DNA from: Spongiibacteraceae bacterium
GTDB taxonomy: Bacteria > Pseudomonadota > Gammaproteobacteria > Pseudomonadales > Dasaniaceae
DNA length: 64,000 nucleotides
Reading direction: 5' to 3'
NCBI GenBank assembly: GCA_028280715.1
Contig: JANQLG010000036.1
Location: 1 to 64,000, forward strand
The stretch's first letter is position 1. Each line of letters opens with the position of its first letter. This document shows, piece by piece, positions 1 through 9,135 of this stretch. The notes under the pieces are model-generated. The model did not search any database, was not told the DNA's origin, and saw only the letters and a program-made list of their open reading frames with translations. A program made the translations under genes and the position numbers.

Positions 1-158
1 CAGGCTAGCCAGAAAGAGTTTATTTTGAATACGCAATGATTTTGTTCCTCGCGGTGTTATGACGCGCTTGCATCCTTTAGCGTAACGGCTTTTGCGTAAA
101 CTCGCTATCATCGCGCGATTGTATGCACAGTTGTTGCACATTGCATGGGTTGCCGAAG

Positions 159-186
159 TGATCCCTTTGAGGTTGCGCTGCGTTTA
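159..186 (+). promoter_or_regulatory. Putative ECF11-type sigma promoter
   Basis: TGATCC at 159-164 is followed after 16 bases by CGTTTA at 181-186. This is the layout of the two promoters between the ECF sigma gene and the lipid operon at 30.9-31.0 kb (TGATCC, 16 bases, CGTA). The -10 has one mismatch (CGTT). It lies about 40 bases upstream of the first start codon, so it would drive the PPOX/YbgA gene pair. The match is seen; the assignment is inference. Confidence 0.5.
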
Positions 187-224
187 ATTATCAGGAACTA
201 CGTTAAACTCGAAGAGTAGCTGTT

Positions 225-698
225 ATGAACCGTGAAGTTTCAATAACTGAAAAACCTATGCGTGGCCCTTGGTCAGTTTCGCAGTTGCAGCAGTATCTTT
301 ATGATTGTGAAACACCACTACGCATAGCTTGCCAGGCTGCCGATGGATATCCTCTTATCGTGCCCTTGTGGTTTTGTTTTGATGGCCAGAGTTTATGGTC
401 AGCCACTCACTGCAACGCCAAAGTGGTCAAGTGTTTGAAGCGCAATCCCAATGTGGGTTTTGAACTGGCTAATAATGAAATGCCCTATAAGGGGGTGAGA
501 GGGAAGGCCGATGTTGTGTTACATAGCGATAAGGGCTCCGATGTGCTGGATCAGGTGATGAAGAAGTATATTAAACAGCCCGGCAGCCATTTGGAGAAAT
601 GGCTGTCAGGTAGGAAGGAAGAAGAGATAGCAATTGAACTGATACCACACAGTTTTTCCGTATGGGATTACAGTGCCCGAATGCAGGGAGCCTATTAA
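225..698 (+). CDS. Pyridoxamine 5'-phosphate oxidase-family protein
   Basis: This 157-residue cytosolic protein resembles the split-barrel PPOX/flavin-reductase-like family: an N-terminal strand region reading RIACQAADGYPLIVPLWF, then SLWSATHCNAKVVKCLKRNPNVGF, typical of the FMN-binding half barrel. Such proteins bind FMN, F420 or haem, and the substrate cannot be read from sequence. It is the first gene of a probable two-gene unit with the YbgA-like gene 46 bases downstream. A putative ECF11-type promoter lies just upstream, which would tie it to the singlet-oxygen regulon. The family call is fairly firm; the cofactor is unknown. Confidence 0.75.
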   Translation: MNREVSITEKPMRGPWSVSQLQQYLYDCETPLRIACQAADGYPLIVPLWFCFDGQSLWSATHCNAKVVKCLKRNPNVGFELANNEMPYKGVRGKADVVLHSDKGSDVLDQVMKKYIKQPGSHLEKWLSGRKEEEIAIELIPHSFSVWDYSARMQGAY

Positions 699-744
699 AA
701 TACAGCGGGCCTATTAACATAGGTATTACCGTAGGAGATCCGGT

Positions 745-1725
745 ATGTCGGTGACAGATCCTAAGACAGATACAGTTAGTGATAAGCCGCTTGTGGGTAT
801 TGGTGCATGCCTCATCGGCCAACCGGTGCGCTATAACGGAGAGAGCAAACGTAGTAATCAGCACATTCAGTATTTTTCCGATGTTGTTCAGTTGCAGCCT
901 TTTTGTCCTGAAGTGGGCATTGGTTTAGGGGTGCCTAGAAAGACCCTGCGATTGGTTGGGAGTGCAGATCAGATACGGTTAGTTGATAGTGATACACAGC
1001 AGCAAGATGTTACGTCACCAATTAGAAGCTATGCAGATCGTGTATTTACCAATAACCCTCAGTTAGCGGGTTACATCCTGGTGAAAGGTTCTCCCAGTTG
1101 TGGCTATGAACGGGTAAAACGCTACAACGACCGAGGGCATCCGGTGGCGAGTGATGCGCGTGGGATATTTGCCGATGCCCTACACCGGCTAGACCCCTTA
1201 TTACCTCTTGAGGAAGATGGTCGTCTGAATGACCATGCATTACGGGAGAACTTTGTCACTCGTGTATACGCTTATCACGACTGGAAGTGTTTGTTGGACA
1301 ATGACTATACCTTTCATGATTTGATCCAGTTTTGGTCGCGCTATAAATACCTGGTGATGGCTCATCATATCGACAGCTACCGGGAAATAGGTCGTTTGTT
1401 AGCTAATAGCTCAGATACGCAATTAGCGGAAAAAGCGAGAAGAATGGGGTATTTGCTGATGTCGGCGTTACAGCATATGGCAACCCGAAAAACCCATACT
1501 AATGTGTTGCAGCATATCCGCGGTTATTTGAAGCATTCATTGAATCGTGAGGAAAAACAGGAAGTTGATGCGGTCATTGAACAATATCGTAATAACATAG
1601 TGCCGTTAATCGTACCTTTGACTCTATTGAAACATCTGTTCAATCGCCATCATAACGATTACATCCAGCAGCAAGTGTTTATGTACCCCTATCCTGAACA
1701 GTTAAGTTTACGTAATCACATATAA
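745..1725 (+). CDS. YbgA-like DUF523-DUF1722 protein
   Basis: This 326-residue protein has two domains. Residues about 15-165 are DUF523, with the three conserved cysteines in ACLIGQPVRYNG, FCPEVGIGLGVPR and KGSPSCGYERV; that domain holds a [4Fe-4S] cluster in the 2-thiouracil desulfidase TudS. Residues about 185-315 are DUF1722, with the helical pattern MAHHIDSYREIGRL, NVLQHIRGYLKH and a C-terminal PLIVPLTLLKH stretch. E. coli YbgA has the same fusion and sits next to photolyase; no photolyase is present here. The start is supported by TAGGAG 7 bases upstream. It is probably cotranscribed with the PPOX gene. Desulfidase activity is inferred by homology only. Confidence 0.85.
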   Translation: MSVTDPKTDTVSDKPLVGIGACLIGQPVRYNGESKRSNQHIQYFSDVVQLQPFCPEVGIGLGVPRKTLRLVGSADQIRLVDSDTQQQDVTSPIRSYADRVFTNNPQLAGYILVKGSPSCGYERVKRYNDRGHPVASDARGIFADALHRLDPLLPLEEDGRLNDHALRENFVTRVYAYHDWKCLLDNDYTFHDLIQFWSRYKYLVMAHHIDSYREIGRLLANSSDTQLAEKARRMGYLLMSALQHMATRKTHTNVLQHIRGYLKHSLNREEKQEVDAVIEQYRNNIVPLIVPLTLLKHLFNRHHNDYIQQQVFMYPYPEQLSLRNHI

Positions 1726-2263
1726 AAAATGCGGGCTTGAGCCAGTTTGGAGGCCGGTAAAGTAAGGCCTGCTGAAAGACGGGTGCCAAGTGATTAAATT
1801 GGCGATAAGGTATTCTCCAGCTGTTAATCAGTGCCTAATCCCCAGAAGCTTGAAGAGCTTTTGGGCGCTTAAAGTTGGAAAATCAGGTCTCTGTCGAGAC
1901 TTTAATGGAAGGGCATTTAACAGCCAAACTGATAGCTGTATGATACGTCCTCCTAGGTTCTGAGGTCTTGTTGCAGCAGGAATAGTCAATAGGCTTTTTC
2001 TGCCGGTAAAAGACCCTAGAAATGGATTGAAGGCTCAGGCCTCGGACAGGCGTAGACTCTCCATTGTGTGGTCGGAGGGGACTTGAATCATTATCAAGTA
2101 TTGGATATCAATTGATGCTAATGCTTGGTTTGGTAAATAGGAAACTGTTGAGCTGATTACAGATGGGGATCAAAAGCATTGAGGTATTACTTAGCGGTGC
2201 CGCTTTCTGATTCGCGACTACCTGTAGTTGAAAACATAAGAAATTAATTTAGAGGAAATATTA
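1726..2263. other. Intergenic region, no gene seen
   Basis: The 538 bases between the YbgA-like gene and the saccharopine-dehydrogenase-like gene contain no convincing reading frame or RNA. The last 20 bases carry an AGAGGAAAT ribosome binding site for the next gene. No clear terminator was found after the upstream gene. Confidence 0.6.
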
Positions 2264-3376
2264 ATGGGTACAGAAACTAAAGTCGTTGTTTACGGTGGTG
2301 GTTATACCGGTAAGCTGTGTGCTGAATACTTGGCACAACGTGAGATCCCCTTCTATCTGGTAGGCCGCACTCAGGAAAAACTTGAAAAGGCACTTGCTGT
2401 TGTTGAAGAGCGTTTCGGCAGACCTTTCGAGGCAGAGATCAAACTCGCCCAGAATACAGTTGAAGATCTGACAGCTGCATTCCAGGGCATTGAAGTCGTT
2501 ATCAACACCGTTGGTCCCTTCATGCAGCTGGGTGAGCCTGTAGTTCAAGCCTGTTTGGCAGCTGGTTGTCACTATGTAGATACTACGGGTGAAACTGACT
2601 GGGCTGTATTCACTGAAAAGAACTATGGTAAAGCTTTCGAAGAGAAAGAATTGCTGTTATCTCCTGCTAACTCTTTCATGTGGGTTGCCGGTGCACTGGC
2701 TGCTGAAGTTGTATTGGAAACTGAAGGTGTTGATACCCTCGACATCACTTATGACATCATCAACGCATTGCCTTCTGTAGGTTCTACTCGTTCATTCCTG
2801 CGTATGGTGTCTGAGCCTCAGTACTACTTGGAAGCCAACGAGCTGAAAGAGTGGCCAAAAGATGAAATGTTCACCGTTGCTCTGCCTCACAGAAATCGCC
2901 CTATTCTGACTTTGCCTTGGAGTGGTGCCTGTGAGCCAATCTGGTACCGCGATGACGAGCGCGTATTGGGTTGTAGAGTATTGACTGGCTTCGGCGATGA
3001 AATGATCAAGAATGTGCACGGCATGATTCTGAATATTCTTGAGAACACTGAAGGTAAATCAGAGGAAGAAAAAGAAGCTTTCACTAATACTTTGGGTGAT
3101 GAAGTATCTGTTGGTGAGCCAGAAAAAGATCATATGGATGTACAAAGAAGTTACATCGTATGTCACGGTACTGGTCGTCAGGTTACAACCAGCTTTACTC
3201 TGAGCCTGGCCGCGCCTTATCAGTGGACTGGTCAAGTTTCTGCTGAAGCTGCTGAGCGTATCCTGAATGGTCAATTGAAACAGGTTGGCTTCAAGTCTGG
3301 CGCTGCAGCTTTCGGTCACAGAGAATTGCTGAAGCGCTTCCACGCACTGGGTTACACCAATAATCCTTATGCTTAA
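2264..3376 (+). CDS. Saccharopine dehydrogenase-like NAD(P)-binding oxidoreductase
   Basis: This 370-residue protein starts with a Rossmann fold (VVVYGGGYTGKLCAEYLA, then VGRTQEKLEKAL) and an NTVGPFMQLGEPVVQACLAAGCHYVDTTGE segment. That is characteristic of the saccharopine dehydrogenase/trans-acting enoyl reductase superfamily. The C-terminal half matches no reaction I recognise (DUF5938-like). The gene prefers GGT, CGT, ATC, AAC and CTG more than its neighbours, which suggests high expression. It has a strong AGAGGA ribosome binding site and a clean terminator, so it is probably monocistronic. Its place beside a dihaem cytochrome and TonB receptor suggests catabolism of a hydrophobic compound; that is inference. 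Confidence 0.7.
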   Translation: MGTETKVVVYGGGYTGKLCAEYLAQREIPFYLVGRTQEKLEKALAVVEERFGRPFEAEIKLAQNTVEDLTAAFQGIEVVINTVGPFMQLGEPVVQACLAAGCHYVDTTGETDWAVFTEKNYGKAFEEKELLLSPANSFMWVAGALAAEVVLETEGVDTLDITYDIINALPSVGSTRSFLRMVSEPQYYLEANELKEWPKDEMFTVALPHRNRPILTLPWSGACEPIWYRDDERVLGCRVLTGFGDEMIKNVHGMILNILENTEGKSEEEKEAFTNTLGDEVSVGEPEKDHMDVQRSYIVCHGTGRQVTTSFTLSLAAPYQWTGQVSAEAAERILNGQLKQVGFKSGAAAFGHRELLKRFHALGYTNNPYA

Positions 3377-3395
3377 GATTCGCTGATCTTAAATC

Positions 3396-3427
3396 ACTTC
3401 ACCTCGTCTGATGGCGAGGTGAAGTTT
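3396..3427 (+). terminator. Rho-independent terminator
   Basis: A perfect 11-bp stem (ACTTCACCTCG at 3396-3406 with CGAGGTGAAGT at 3415-3425) has an 8-base loop and is followed by TTTCCCTCC. It lies 20 bases after the saccharopine-dehydrogenase-like gene. Confidence 0.8.
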
Positions 3428-3593
3428 CCCTCCTCGATTTCCTTTATTGTTGTACTTTTTTCTTTCTGCTTGTTGCGCTAAATTCCATCAGTTCTGACCG
3501 TAAATTGTGAGCTAGGGCTTTCAGTGCTATCTTGTTGTCACAATAAATTAGTCTAATAACAAACTTAGTAGCATCAACATGAGGGATCAGGTG

Positions 3594-5678
3594 ATGGCTT
3601 ACCAATCTAACGCTTCACATTCGTTATTGAAAAAACTATCTATATATGGCGCTATTGCTGTAGTCCTACTGATTATTCTGTGGGCTACCATTGGTTATAT
3701 CGCAAGAGCCTATGAGTTTTGGGATGATGATCCTGATCGTGGTGCAACCACGGTTGAAACCGATATTTTTGGTGATCGTTTTACCGAAACCCGTTATCTC
3801 GAGCAGGGTTGGGATGAGGCTGATAGCCTGTGGTTTTATAACACCACTCAGGGTTCCAACTTATTGCCCTATGATTTTTTCCTGGATTTAGAACAAGCGG
3901 ATTCTGAACAGCTTTTTCGCAGCAGCGAAAATCTCAATCGCTATCGTTATCTGCCGCAAAAACCAACCTACAGTAATCCCGATGGCCTGCCGGTGGGTAT
4001 GACACGTGATACCTATAAAGGTAAGGCCTATATGGGATTTACCTGTGCAGCCTGCCATACCAGTCAAGTCAACTATAACGGCATCGGTATAAGGATTGAT
4101 GGCGGGCCGAGTGCGGCGGATATGGAAAGTTTTATGAAGGACCTGGCTAGCGCACTGATCGCGACAAAAAATAATGAAGACAAAAAACAGCGGTTTATGG
4201 CAGCGGTGCTTGCACGCGGTAATCATAGTACTCCCCAAGCTGTTGAAGATGACTTGGAAAAATATGCTCGACGTATCGGTGCCTATAACGTTATCAATAA
4301 CCCGCGAAGTGTCGATCGGCCACTAACTACTTATGGTTACTCAAGATTAGATGCCTTTGGTCGAATTTTTAACCGCGTGCTCGAACATGTGTTGAGTGTT
4401 GAGCAGCTAAGAATTTTGCTTCGTGACGTTGTGCCGCCAGAACAGTTTGATGAAGTAATGAAAGATATTGACCCGATTCTGACGGGTGCAGGACGCGATC
4501 ACCTGCTATCGCGGATTGAGCAATACCTGACGCCGCAACAACAAATGAAACTGCGCAATAAAATTTTTATTCCTGCCGATGCGCCGGTCAGTTATCCCTT
4601 TCTCTGGGATATTCCACAACACGATTATGTTCAATGGAATGGCGTTGTTGCCAATAGTGGTATTGGGCCTGTTGGTCGTAATGCCGGGCAGGTTATTGGT
4701 GTATTCGGTACATTAGATTGGCAGCAGAAAGAGGGGTGGACACTGTCCTCTGTAATTGGTGGCCAGGGGTTTGGTAATACCCATATTGATTTCAGTTCTT
4801 CGATTAATATTCGCAATTTGCGCCGAGTAGAAACTCATATGCGCACGTTGATGTCGCCACAATGGCCGGAAGATATTTTGCCCGCTATCGACAGCGCGCG
4901 CGCCTATCGCGGCAGTAAGTTATTTGACCAGTATTGTCAGGCCTGTCACGAGCGTATTGATCGTGCCAGCAAAGATCGCCGCGTGATTGCTACCATGAAT
5001 CATATTGACAGTGTTAAAACCGATCCAAAAATGGCGCTAAATAGTGTGCAGTCCATAGGTTATTCTGGCATTTTGCGTCATCAATATGTTGAGGCAGGGC
5101 TAGGTGATCTATTGTTACAAACGGAAATGCCAGTGGCAGCATTGTTAAAAGCTTCTACTAAAAATGTTATTACCACGCCCGATCAGGATAAAGGTTTTAT
5201 TCAGCGCTGGGCCGAACGTCTGTTTGATATATTGATTACGCTTTTTGATAACGAAGTGAAGTCATCACTGAAGCGAGGAGACTATACGCCGAATACGACA
5301 GTAAACCCCTTTGCCGCATTAACTGCCTATAAAGGGCGCTCTTTGAATGGTATTTGGGCCACAGCACCTTATCTTCATAATGGTTCAGTGCCGACATTAT
5401 ACGATTTATTGTTGCCGCAAAAGCGCGAAGGTGATCCAGAGGAAGGTGAGTACCGGCCCAATGAATTTATGGTGGGTTCTCGAGAATTCGATCCGGTAAA
5501 AGTGGGTTTTAAATCCGAAGGCTACCAAGGCTTTTTATTCCGCACCGACATTTATGGCAACCATAACAGTGGGCATGAATATGCTGCGGGTCGTACGCCG
5601 TTACCCAATGGTAGGTTGTTGCCAGCTTTGGATCGAGAGCAACGTTTAGATTTGCTGGAATATTTAAAAACGCTTTAG
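3594..5678 (+). CDS. RoxA-like dihaem c-type cytochrome, membrane anchored
   Basis: About 694 residues. One hydrophobic segment near the N-terminus (SIYGAIAVVLLIILWATIGY) acts as signal anchor, so the body is periplasmic. Two haem c sites are visible: CAACH about 151 residues in and CQACH about 448 residues in, counted from this start. Length, two CXXCH motifs and the QGSNLLPYDFFLDLE motif fit the di-haem oxidoreductase group that includes RoxA rubber oxygenase and MauG/peroxidase relatives. Substrate is unknown: it could be an oxygenase or an electron carrier for the neighbouring pathway. I chose the ATG at 3594 because GAGGG precedes it, whereas the ATG at 3579 has no ribosome binding site. 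Confidence 0.75.
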   Translation: MAYQSNASHSLLKKLSIYGAIAVVLLIILWATIGYIARAYEFWDDDPDRGATTVETDIFGDRFTETRYLEQGWDEADSLWFYNTTQGSNLLPYDFFLDLEQADSEQLFRSSENLNRYRYLPQKPTYSNPDGLPVGMTRDTYKGKAYMGFTCAACHTSQVNYNGIGIRIDGGPSAADMESFMKDLASALIATKNNEDKKQRFMAAVLARGNHSTPQAVEDDLEKYARRIGAYNVINNPRSVDRPLTTYGYSRLDAFGRIFNRVLEHVLSVEQLRILLRDVVPPEQFDEVMKDIDPILTGAGRDHLLSRIEQYLTPQQQMKLRNKIFIPADAPVSYPFLWDIPQHDYVQWNGVVANSGIGPVGRNAGQVIGVFGTLDWQQKEGWTLSSVIGGQGFGNTHIDFSSSINIRNLRRVETHMRTLMSPQWPEDILPAIDSARAYRGSKLFDQYCQACHERIDRASKDRRVIATMNHIDSVKTDPKMALNSVQSIGYSGILRHQYVEAGLGDLLLQTEMPVAALLKASTKNVITTPDQDKGFIQRWAERLFDILITLFDNEVKSSLKRGDYTPNTTVNPFAALTAYKGRSLNGIWATAPYLHNGSVPTLYDLLLPQKREGDPEEGEYRPNEFMVGSREFDPVKVGFKSEGYQGFLFRTDIYGNHNSGHEYAAGRTPLPNGRLLPALDREQRLDLLEYLKTL

Positions 5679-5756
5679 TGCTTGGTTTTTGTTCAGCATA
5701 AAACTAATAGGCAGTGTTTCAAGTAGATCACTTTTGTGTTGATAAAAAAGTGGTCC

Positions 5757-5800
5757 ACAAAAAATAAAAAAAGCCAGCGACCGGCGAACCGGTGGCTGGC
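5757..5800 (-). terminator. Rho-independent terminator of the TonB receptor gene
   Basis: A 12-bp stem with one mismatch spans 5773-5800 with a CGAA loop. On the minus strand it is followed by an almost pure T run (A run at 5757-5772 on the plus strand). It lies 48 bases beyond the receptor stop codon. Confidence 0.85.
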
Positions 5801-5847
5801 AAATCCAAACGCAGAAGGTAACTGACGTTAGGAGTACTACCGAGAGA

Positions 5848-8544
5848 CTAAAAGTTTCTACGTACCGAGAGACCCCAAGTGAGGGGCTTACCAATGGATC
5901 CTCTGTTAGTAGTGTCTAGCGCAGAACCTACAGAACCCCAGTAATATTCATTAAAGAGGTTCTTACCCCACAGATTGACCTGCCATAGACCATCGTGCGA
6001 AGTTAAATTGATACTGGCTCCATAAATAATATGAGAGTCGATACCGAAGATTTTGTTCTCACCAAAGTCAGAATGCTGATCATCAGTATAGGAAGCGTCT
6101 ACGTTGTAGCGAATATTCCAGTTATTACCAATGTCTTCGTTATAGGACACCATAAAGGTTCCTTGCCATTCAGGAGAGCGAGAAAACTCGGAGCCTGCAA
6201 AGTCTTTCTCTTCGCCCGTTGCTGAATCAAATCCCACATAATTGGTAATCTCAGTATGTAAGTAATTAAAGCGCAGAGCTGTATACCAATTGGAGGTAGG
6301 TGCCCAGATGGCTTCACCCTCAACACCATAGACCTCCGATTCAGGCACGTTAACCAAGCGAGTCAGCGTATTGAATACAAGATCTGGAACAGTACCGTTC
6401 AACTGTTTATCTTCGTAGTCATAGAAATAACCGCTAGCATTTAGTTGCAGGGTATCGCTGACTGACCACTTAATGCCTGTCTCATAAGCCAATACGCTTT
6501 CTTCATCTACTGGCTCTAACTGTGTAGATGTGTTTGCGCTAGCATGGCTGAACACCCCTGCCTTATAGCCTTTCGCTATCGAGAAATAATAAAGCATGTC
6601 TGCGTTGGGTTTATAGTCGATTGCAATACGCGCCGAGATATTGTCTTCATCCAGCTCTCTTTCAAAGCCAGTTTGAGCAACGGATAAGTTCTGATAGGCT
6701 TCATATTCTTCAGCGAGAATCTGATAACAGCCACCAGGTTGAGGGGCGTTTACAGCACCAAAAGGTAGGCTACCTGTAAAGGCTGAATAGGGACTGGCAG
6801 GGCTGAAAAATATCATGTTCCAAGCGGTATGCACATTGCCATCGCCGTTAATATCGGATGCACAGGTAATGCCGTCAGATTGTATGTCGGTGTAACGAAT
6901 ACCCGCTTCAATAGCCCAGAATTCGTTAAAGTCGAATTCCATATGGGCAAATACAGCAAAGGTATCAGTATCTACATCACCGCGAGGCTGCCAAGTGCGT
7001 ATCCCTCTTCTAGCATTAGCAATATCCTGGTCAGATGGACGTGGGCCAATGATTGCCGCTGCAAGGTCCGGGTCAGTGGCCCTGATCGCATTCAAGCCTG
7101 GTAGGTTGTAGGCGTTAGACAAATTGGCAGAGAACAAATCAAAATCAGTTAGTCCCGTTGTATCAATAAATATTGGGGTTCCTCCTGGTGTTGACTGATT
7201 TAGATCGTACAATTGTTGTTGCCACTCACCATAAAGGGGAGCGCGAAGACGTAGGTCATAGAGAATAGCTGTATCTTCAATAACTACACTACGACGCTCT
7301 TCCAAATCATCTTTGGCATACATCACACCAACCTGATAGCTCATTCTGTCTTCAAAGGCAGAACCCGCCAGCTTGAACTCTTGTGTAAGAGTGCGCATTG
7401 CAGAGCCACCGCCACCGCCAGCGCCTTCAGAAAGTGTTACACCGCCTAAAGAGCCATTATCGGCTTGATAATCTACCCAATAAGTTTGCGAAGTGAGAGT
7501 TTTATTATCATCCAGATCCCAATTAACTTTTAAATCCACCATGGATTGATTTAACTGCCGTTGCTTGCCGGCACGGAAATTAACGTTGTTTGTGGTGCCA
7601 TCATAAAGAAACCTTCTTGGTTCGGAACTAAGTGTCCATTCAGCTTCGTCGGGGCCCCATCTGTTGGGGGCTTTAATGGATTGCAGGGTCAGGTCGGTGG
7701 CGCGTTGATATTCGGCAGGCCAGGCTGGGTTGATTGATTCCGGATTAAAGCGAATGGCTTGACCTGCGGTGACTTCACTGCGGTCTTCCCAGTAGCTTGC
7801 TGTTAATAATACTTGCAGGTCATCGGTGGGTGTCCAGTCCAGGATCATACGGTGAGAATGACGAGATTCTCTACCATTGGTGCGATCAGTGTTGATACTT
7901 TTTTGCCAGCCTTCATCGCTTTGTTGAGTCTTTGTGGCCAACCTTGCTCTCAAGTTGTCGGTAATCGGGCCACTGATGATGGCTTCGTAGCCCCAGGTGT
8001 CGTAATTACCAGATTCTGCCAATATTGAGGCCTCAAATTCGTCAGTGGGCTTATTGACGATATAGTTGATCTGCCCGGCAGTAGTATTGCGCCCATATAA
8101 CGTTCCCTGAGGGCCTTTCAATACCTCTACCCGTTCAACGTCCATCATCATACCAATTGTCATTGCAGGGAAAGGTAAAGTGGCTTGGTCGTGGCTAACG
8201 CCCACGGTACTGGAACCAAAGACTACGGAAGAGTTAAAGCCTACACCGCGAATGGCATAGACCGGAGCCTGGTTACCGGTAACAGTCATGCCAGGCACAT
8301 AATTAGCCAAATCTTTTGGATCGAAGGCCTGAAAGTTTTCCAGTTGGTCGCCAGAAAGGGCCGTTACAGCAACAGGAATATCATTCACAGATTCTTCCTT
8401 CTTCCGCGCCGTCACTAATATTTCCTCGAGACTAAAGCTACTGCTGGTTTCTTGCGCGTAGGTTGGGGACCCTGATGCGATGGAACCCGCTACAATAGAA
8501 ATAAACAAATAACGTTGTGCAAAGGGGATGGTTGTTTTTTTCAT
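5848..8544 (-). CDS. TonB-dependent outer-membrane receptor
   Basis: This 898-residue protein has a signal peptide ending near SPTYAQ, a TonB-box-like segment (SLEEILVTARKKEESVNDIP), a plug domain (VEVLKGPQGTLYGRNTTAGQINYI) and a 22-strand-type barrel ending in the outer-membrane signature SVRRNF. It belongs to the large TonB receptor class, common in Cellvibrionales and Sphingomonads, that imports hydrophobic organic compounds as well as siderophores; the substrate is unknown. The gene has its own operator (8743-8763) and terminator. It is transcribed divergently from the haem protein gene with the LAL regulator behind it, so it probably imports the inducing substrate. The receptor call is certain; the substrate is inference. 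Confidence 0.95.
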   Translation of the reverse strand: MKKTTIPFAQRYLFISIVAGSIASGSPTYAQETSSSFSLEEILVTARKKEESVNDIPVAVTALSGDQLENFQAFDPKDLANYVPGMTVTGNQAPVYAIRGVGFNSSVVFGSSTVGVSHDQATLPFPAMTIGMMMDVERVEVLKGPQGTLYGRNTTAGQINYIVNKPTDEFEASILAESGNYDTWGYEAIISGPITDNLRARLATKTQQSDEGWQKSINTDRTNGRESRHSHRMILDWTPTDDLQVLLTASYWEDRSEVTAGQAIRFNPESINPAWPAEYQRATDLTLQSIKAPNRWGPDEAEWTLSSEPRRFLYDGTTNNVNFRAGKQRQLNQSMVDLKVNWDLDDNKTLTSQTYWVDYQADNGSLGGVTLSEGAGGGGGSAMRTLTQEFKLAGSAFEDRMSYQVGVMYAKDDLEERRSVVIEDTAILYDLRLRAPLYGEWQQQLYDLNQSTPGGTPIFIDTTGLTDFDLFSANLSNAYNLPGLNAIRATDPDLAAAIIGPRPSDQDIANARRGIRTWQPRGDVDTDTFAVFAHMEFDFNEFWAIEAGIRYTDIQSDGITCASDINGDGNVHTAWNMIFFSPASPYSAFTGSLPFGAVNAPQPGGCYQILAEEYEAYQNLSVAQTGFERELDEDNISARIAIDYKPNADMLYYFSIAKGYKAGVFSHASANTSTQLEPVDEESVLAYETGIKWSVSDTLQLNASGYFYDYEDKQLNGTVPDLVFNTLTRLVNVPESEVYGVEGEAIWAPTSNWYTALRFNYLHTEITNYVGFDSATGEEKDFAGSEFSRSPEWQGTFMVSYNEDIGNNWNIRYNVDASYTDDQHSDFGENKIFGIDSHIIYGASINLTSHDGLWQVNLWGKNLFNEYYWGSVGSALDTTNRGSIGKPLTWGLSVRRNF

Positions 8545-8742
8545 TTCATTATTTCCGATTTTTAGTTGATATTATTTTTTAGTGTTCAAATTTTTCTTTT
8601 ATCGACATGAAGAGTTGGATCGGTCGACCAGAAAATGTTTTGGTGATAAAGAATGGCTGTCTACTAACGGTGCTCTTGTTGTGGTTTATTGTTATGTGAA
8701 ACTACGAGTGATAATAAATATACAATTAAGAAAAATTTAGAA

Positions 8743-8763
8743 AACTACCCTTAAGGGTATGAT
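8743..8763 (-). promoter_or_regulatory. LAL-regulon operator, TonB receptor promoter
   Basis: Read on the minus strand: ATCATACCC, TTAA, GGGTAGTT. The core TACCCTTAAGGGTA (8746-8759) is a perfect 14-bp palindrome. A -10-like TATATT (plus strand 8717-8722) is centred 33 bases downstream of the palindrome centre. The same site in the same orientation precedes two other genes of the cluster. Confidence 0.7.
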
Positions 8764-8969
8764 TAGAGTGAACGTTAATTTTGTTTTTTTAATCGATTTT
8801 TTATGAGTTTTTATAAGAACTCTTTTTTTTTCATATAGATACGGTGGGCAATTCAGGGGTGGTAGATAGGGCGGACTGACTCACCTTCCAATCATAATTG
8901 TTGCCAGAACTTCTGGATTCATAGTGCTTATGATGAGATTTGATAAGACAGTTGGTGTTCTTTACTCCG

Positions 8970-8990
8970 ATCATACCCTTTCGGGTAGTT
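8970..8990 (+). promoter_or_regulatory. LAL-regulon operator, haem protein promoter
   Basis: ATCATACCC, TTTC, GGGTAGTT. The palindrome is centred at 8980.5 and the -10-like TATAGT (9011-9016) is centred 33 bases downstream. An extra GGGTAGT half-site follows at 8996-9002, where a -35 region would fall. Confidence 0.7.
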
Positions 8991-9135
8991 AAAAAGGGTA
9001 GTAATACTTATATAGTTATTTGTGCTATAGAATTGTGAAAACGATTGAGGGGCGTGTCGTTTTGGATTGCATTGGTTGGCGTCAAGTCGGCTAATAGCTA
9101 ATAGTGATTATTATGCGAGAAAGGTAAGAAAAATA

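Larger units (their letters stand above)
8545..9135. other. Divergent regulatory region with two operator copies
   Basis: This 591-base AT-rich region separates the TonB receptor gene (minus) from the haem protein gene (plus). It holds two copies of a palindromic operator (8743-8763 and 8970-8990), each 33 bases from a -10-like hexamer facing its own gene. An additional GGGTAGT half-site lies at 8996-9002. No coding sequence is apparent in it. Confidence 0.7.
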
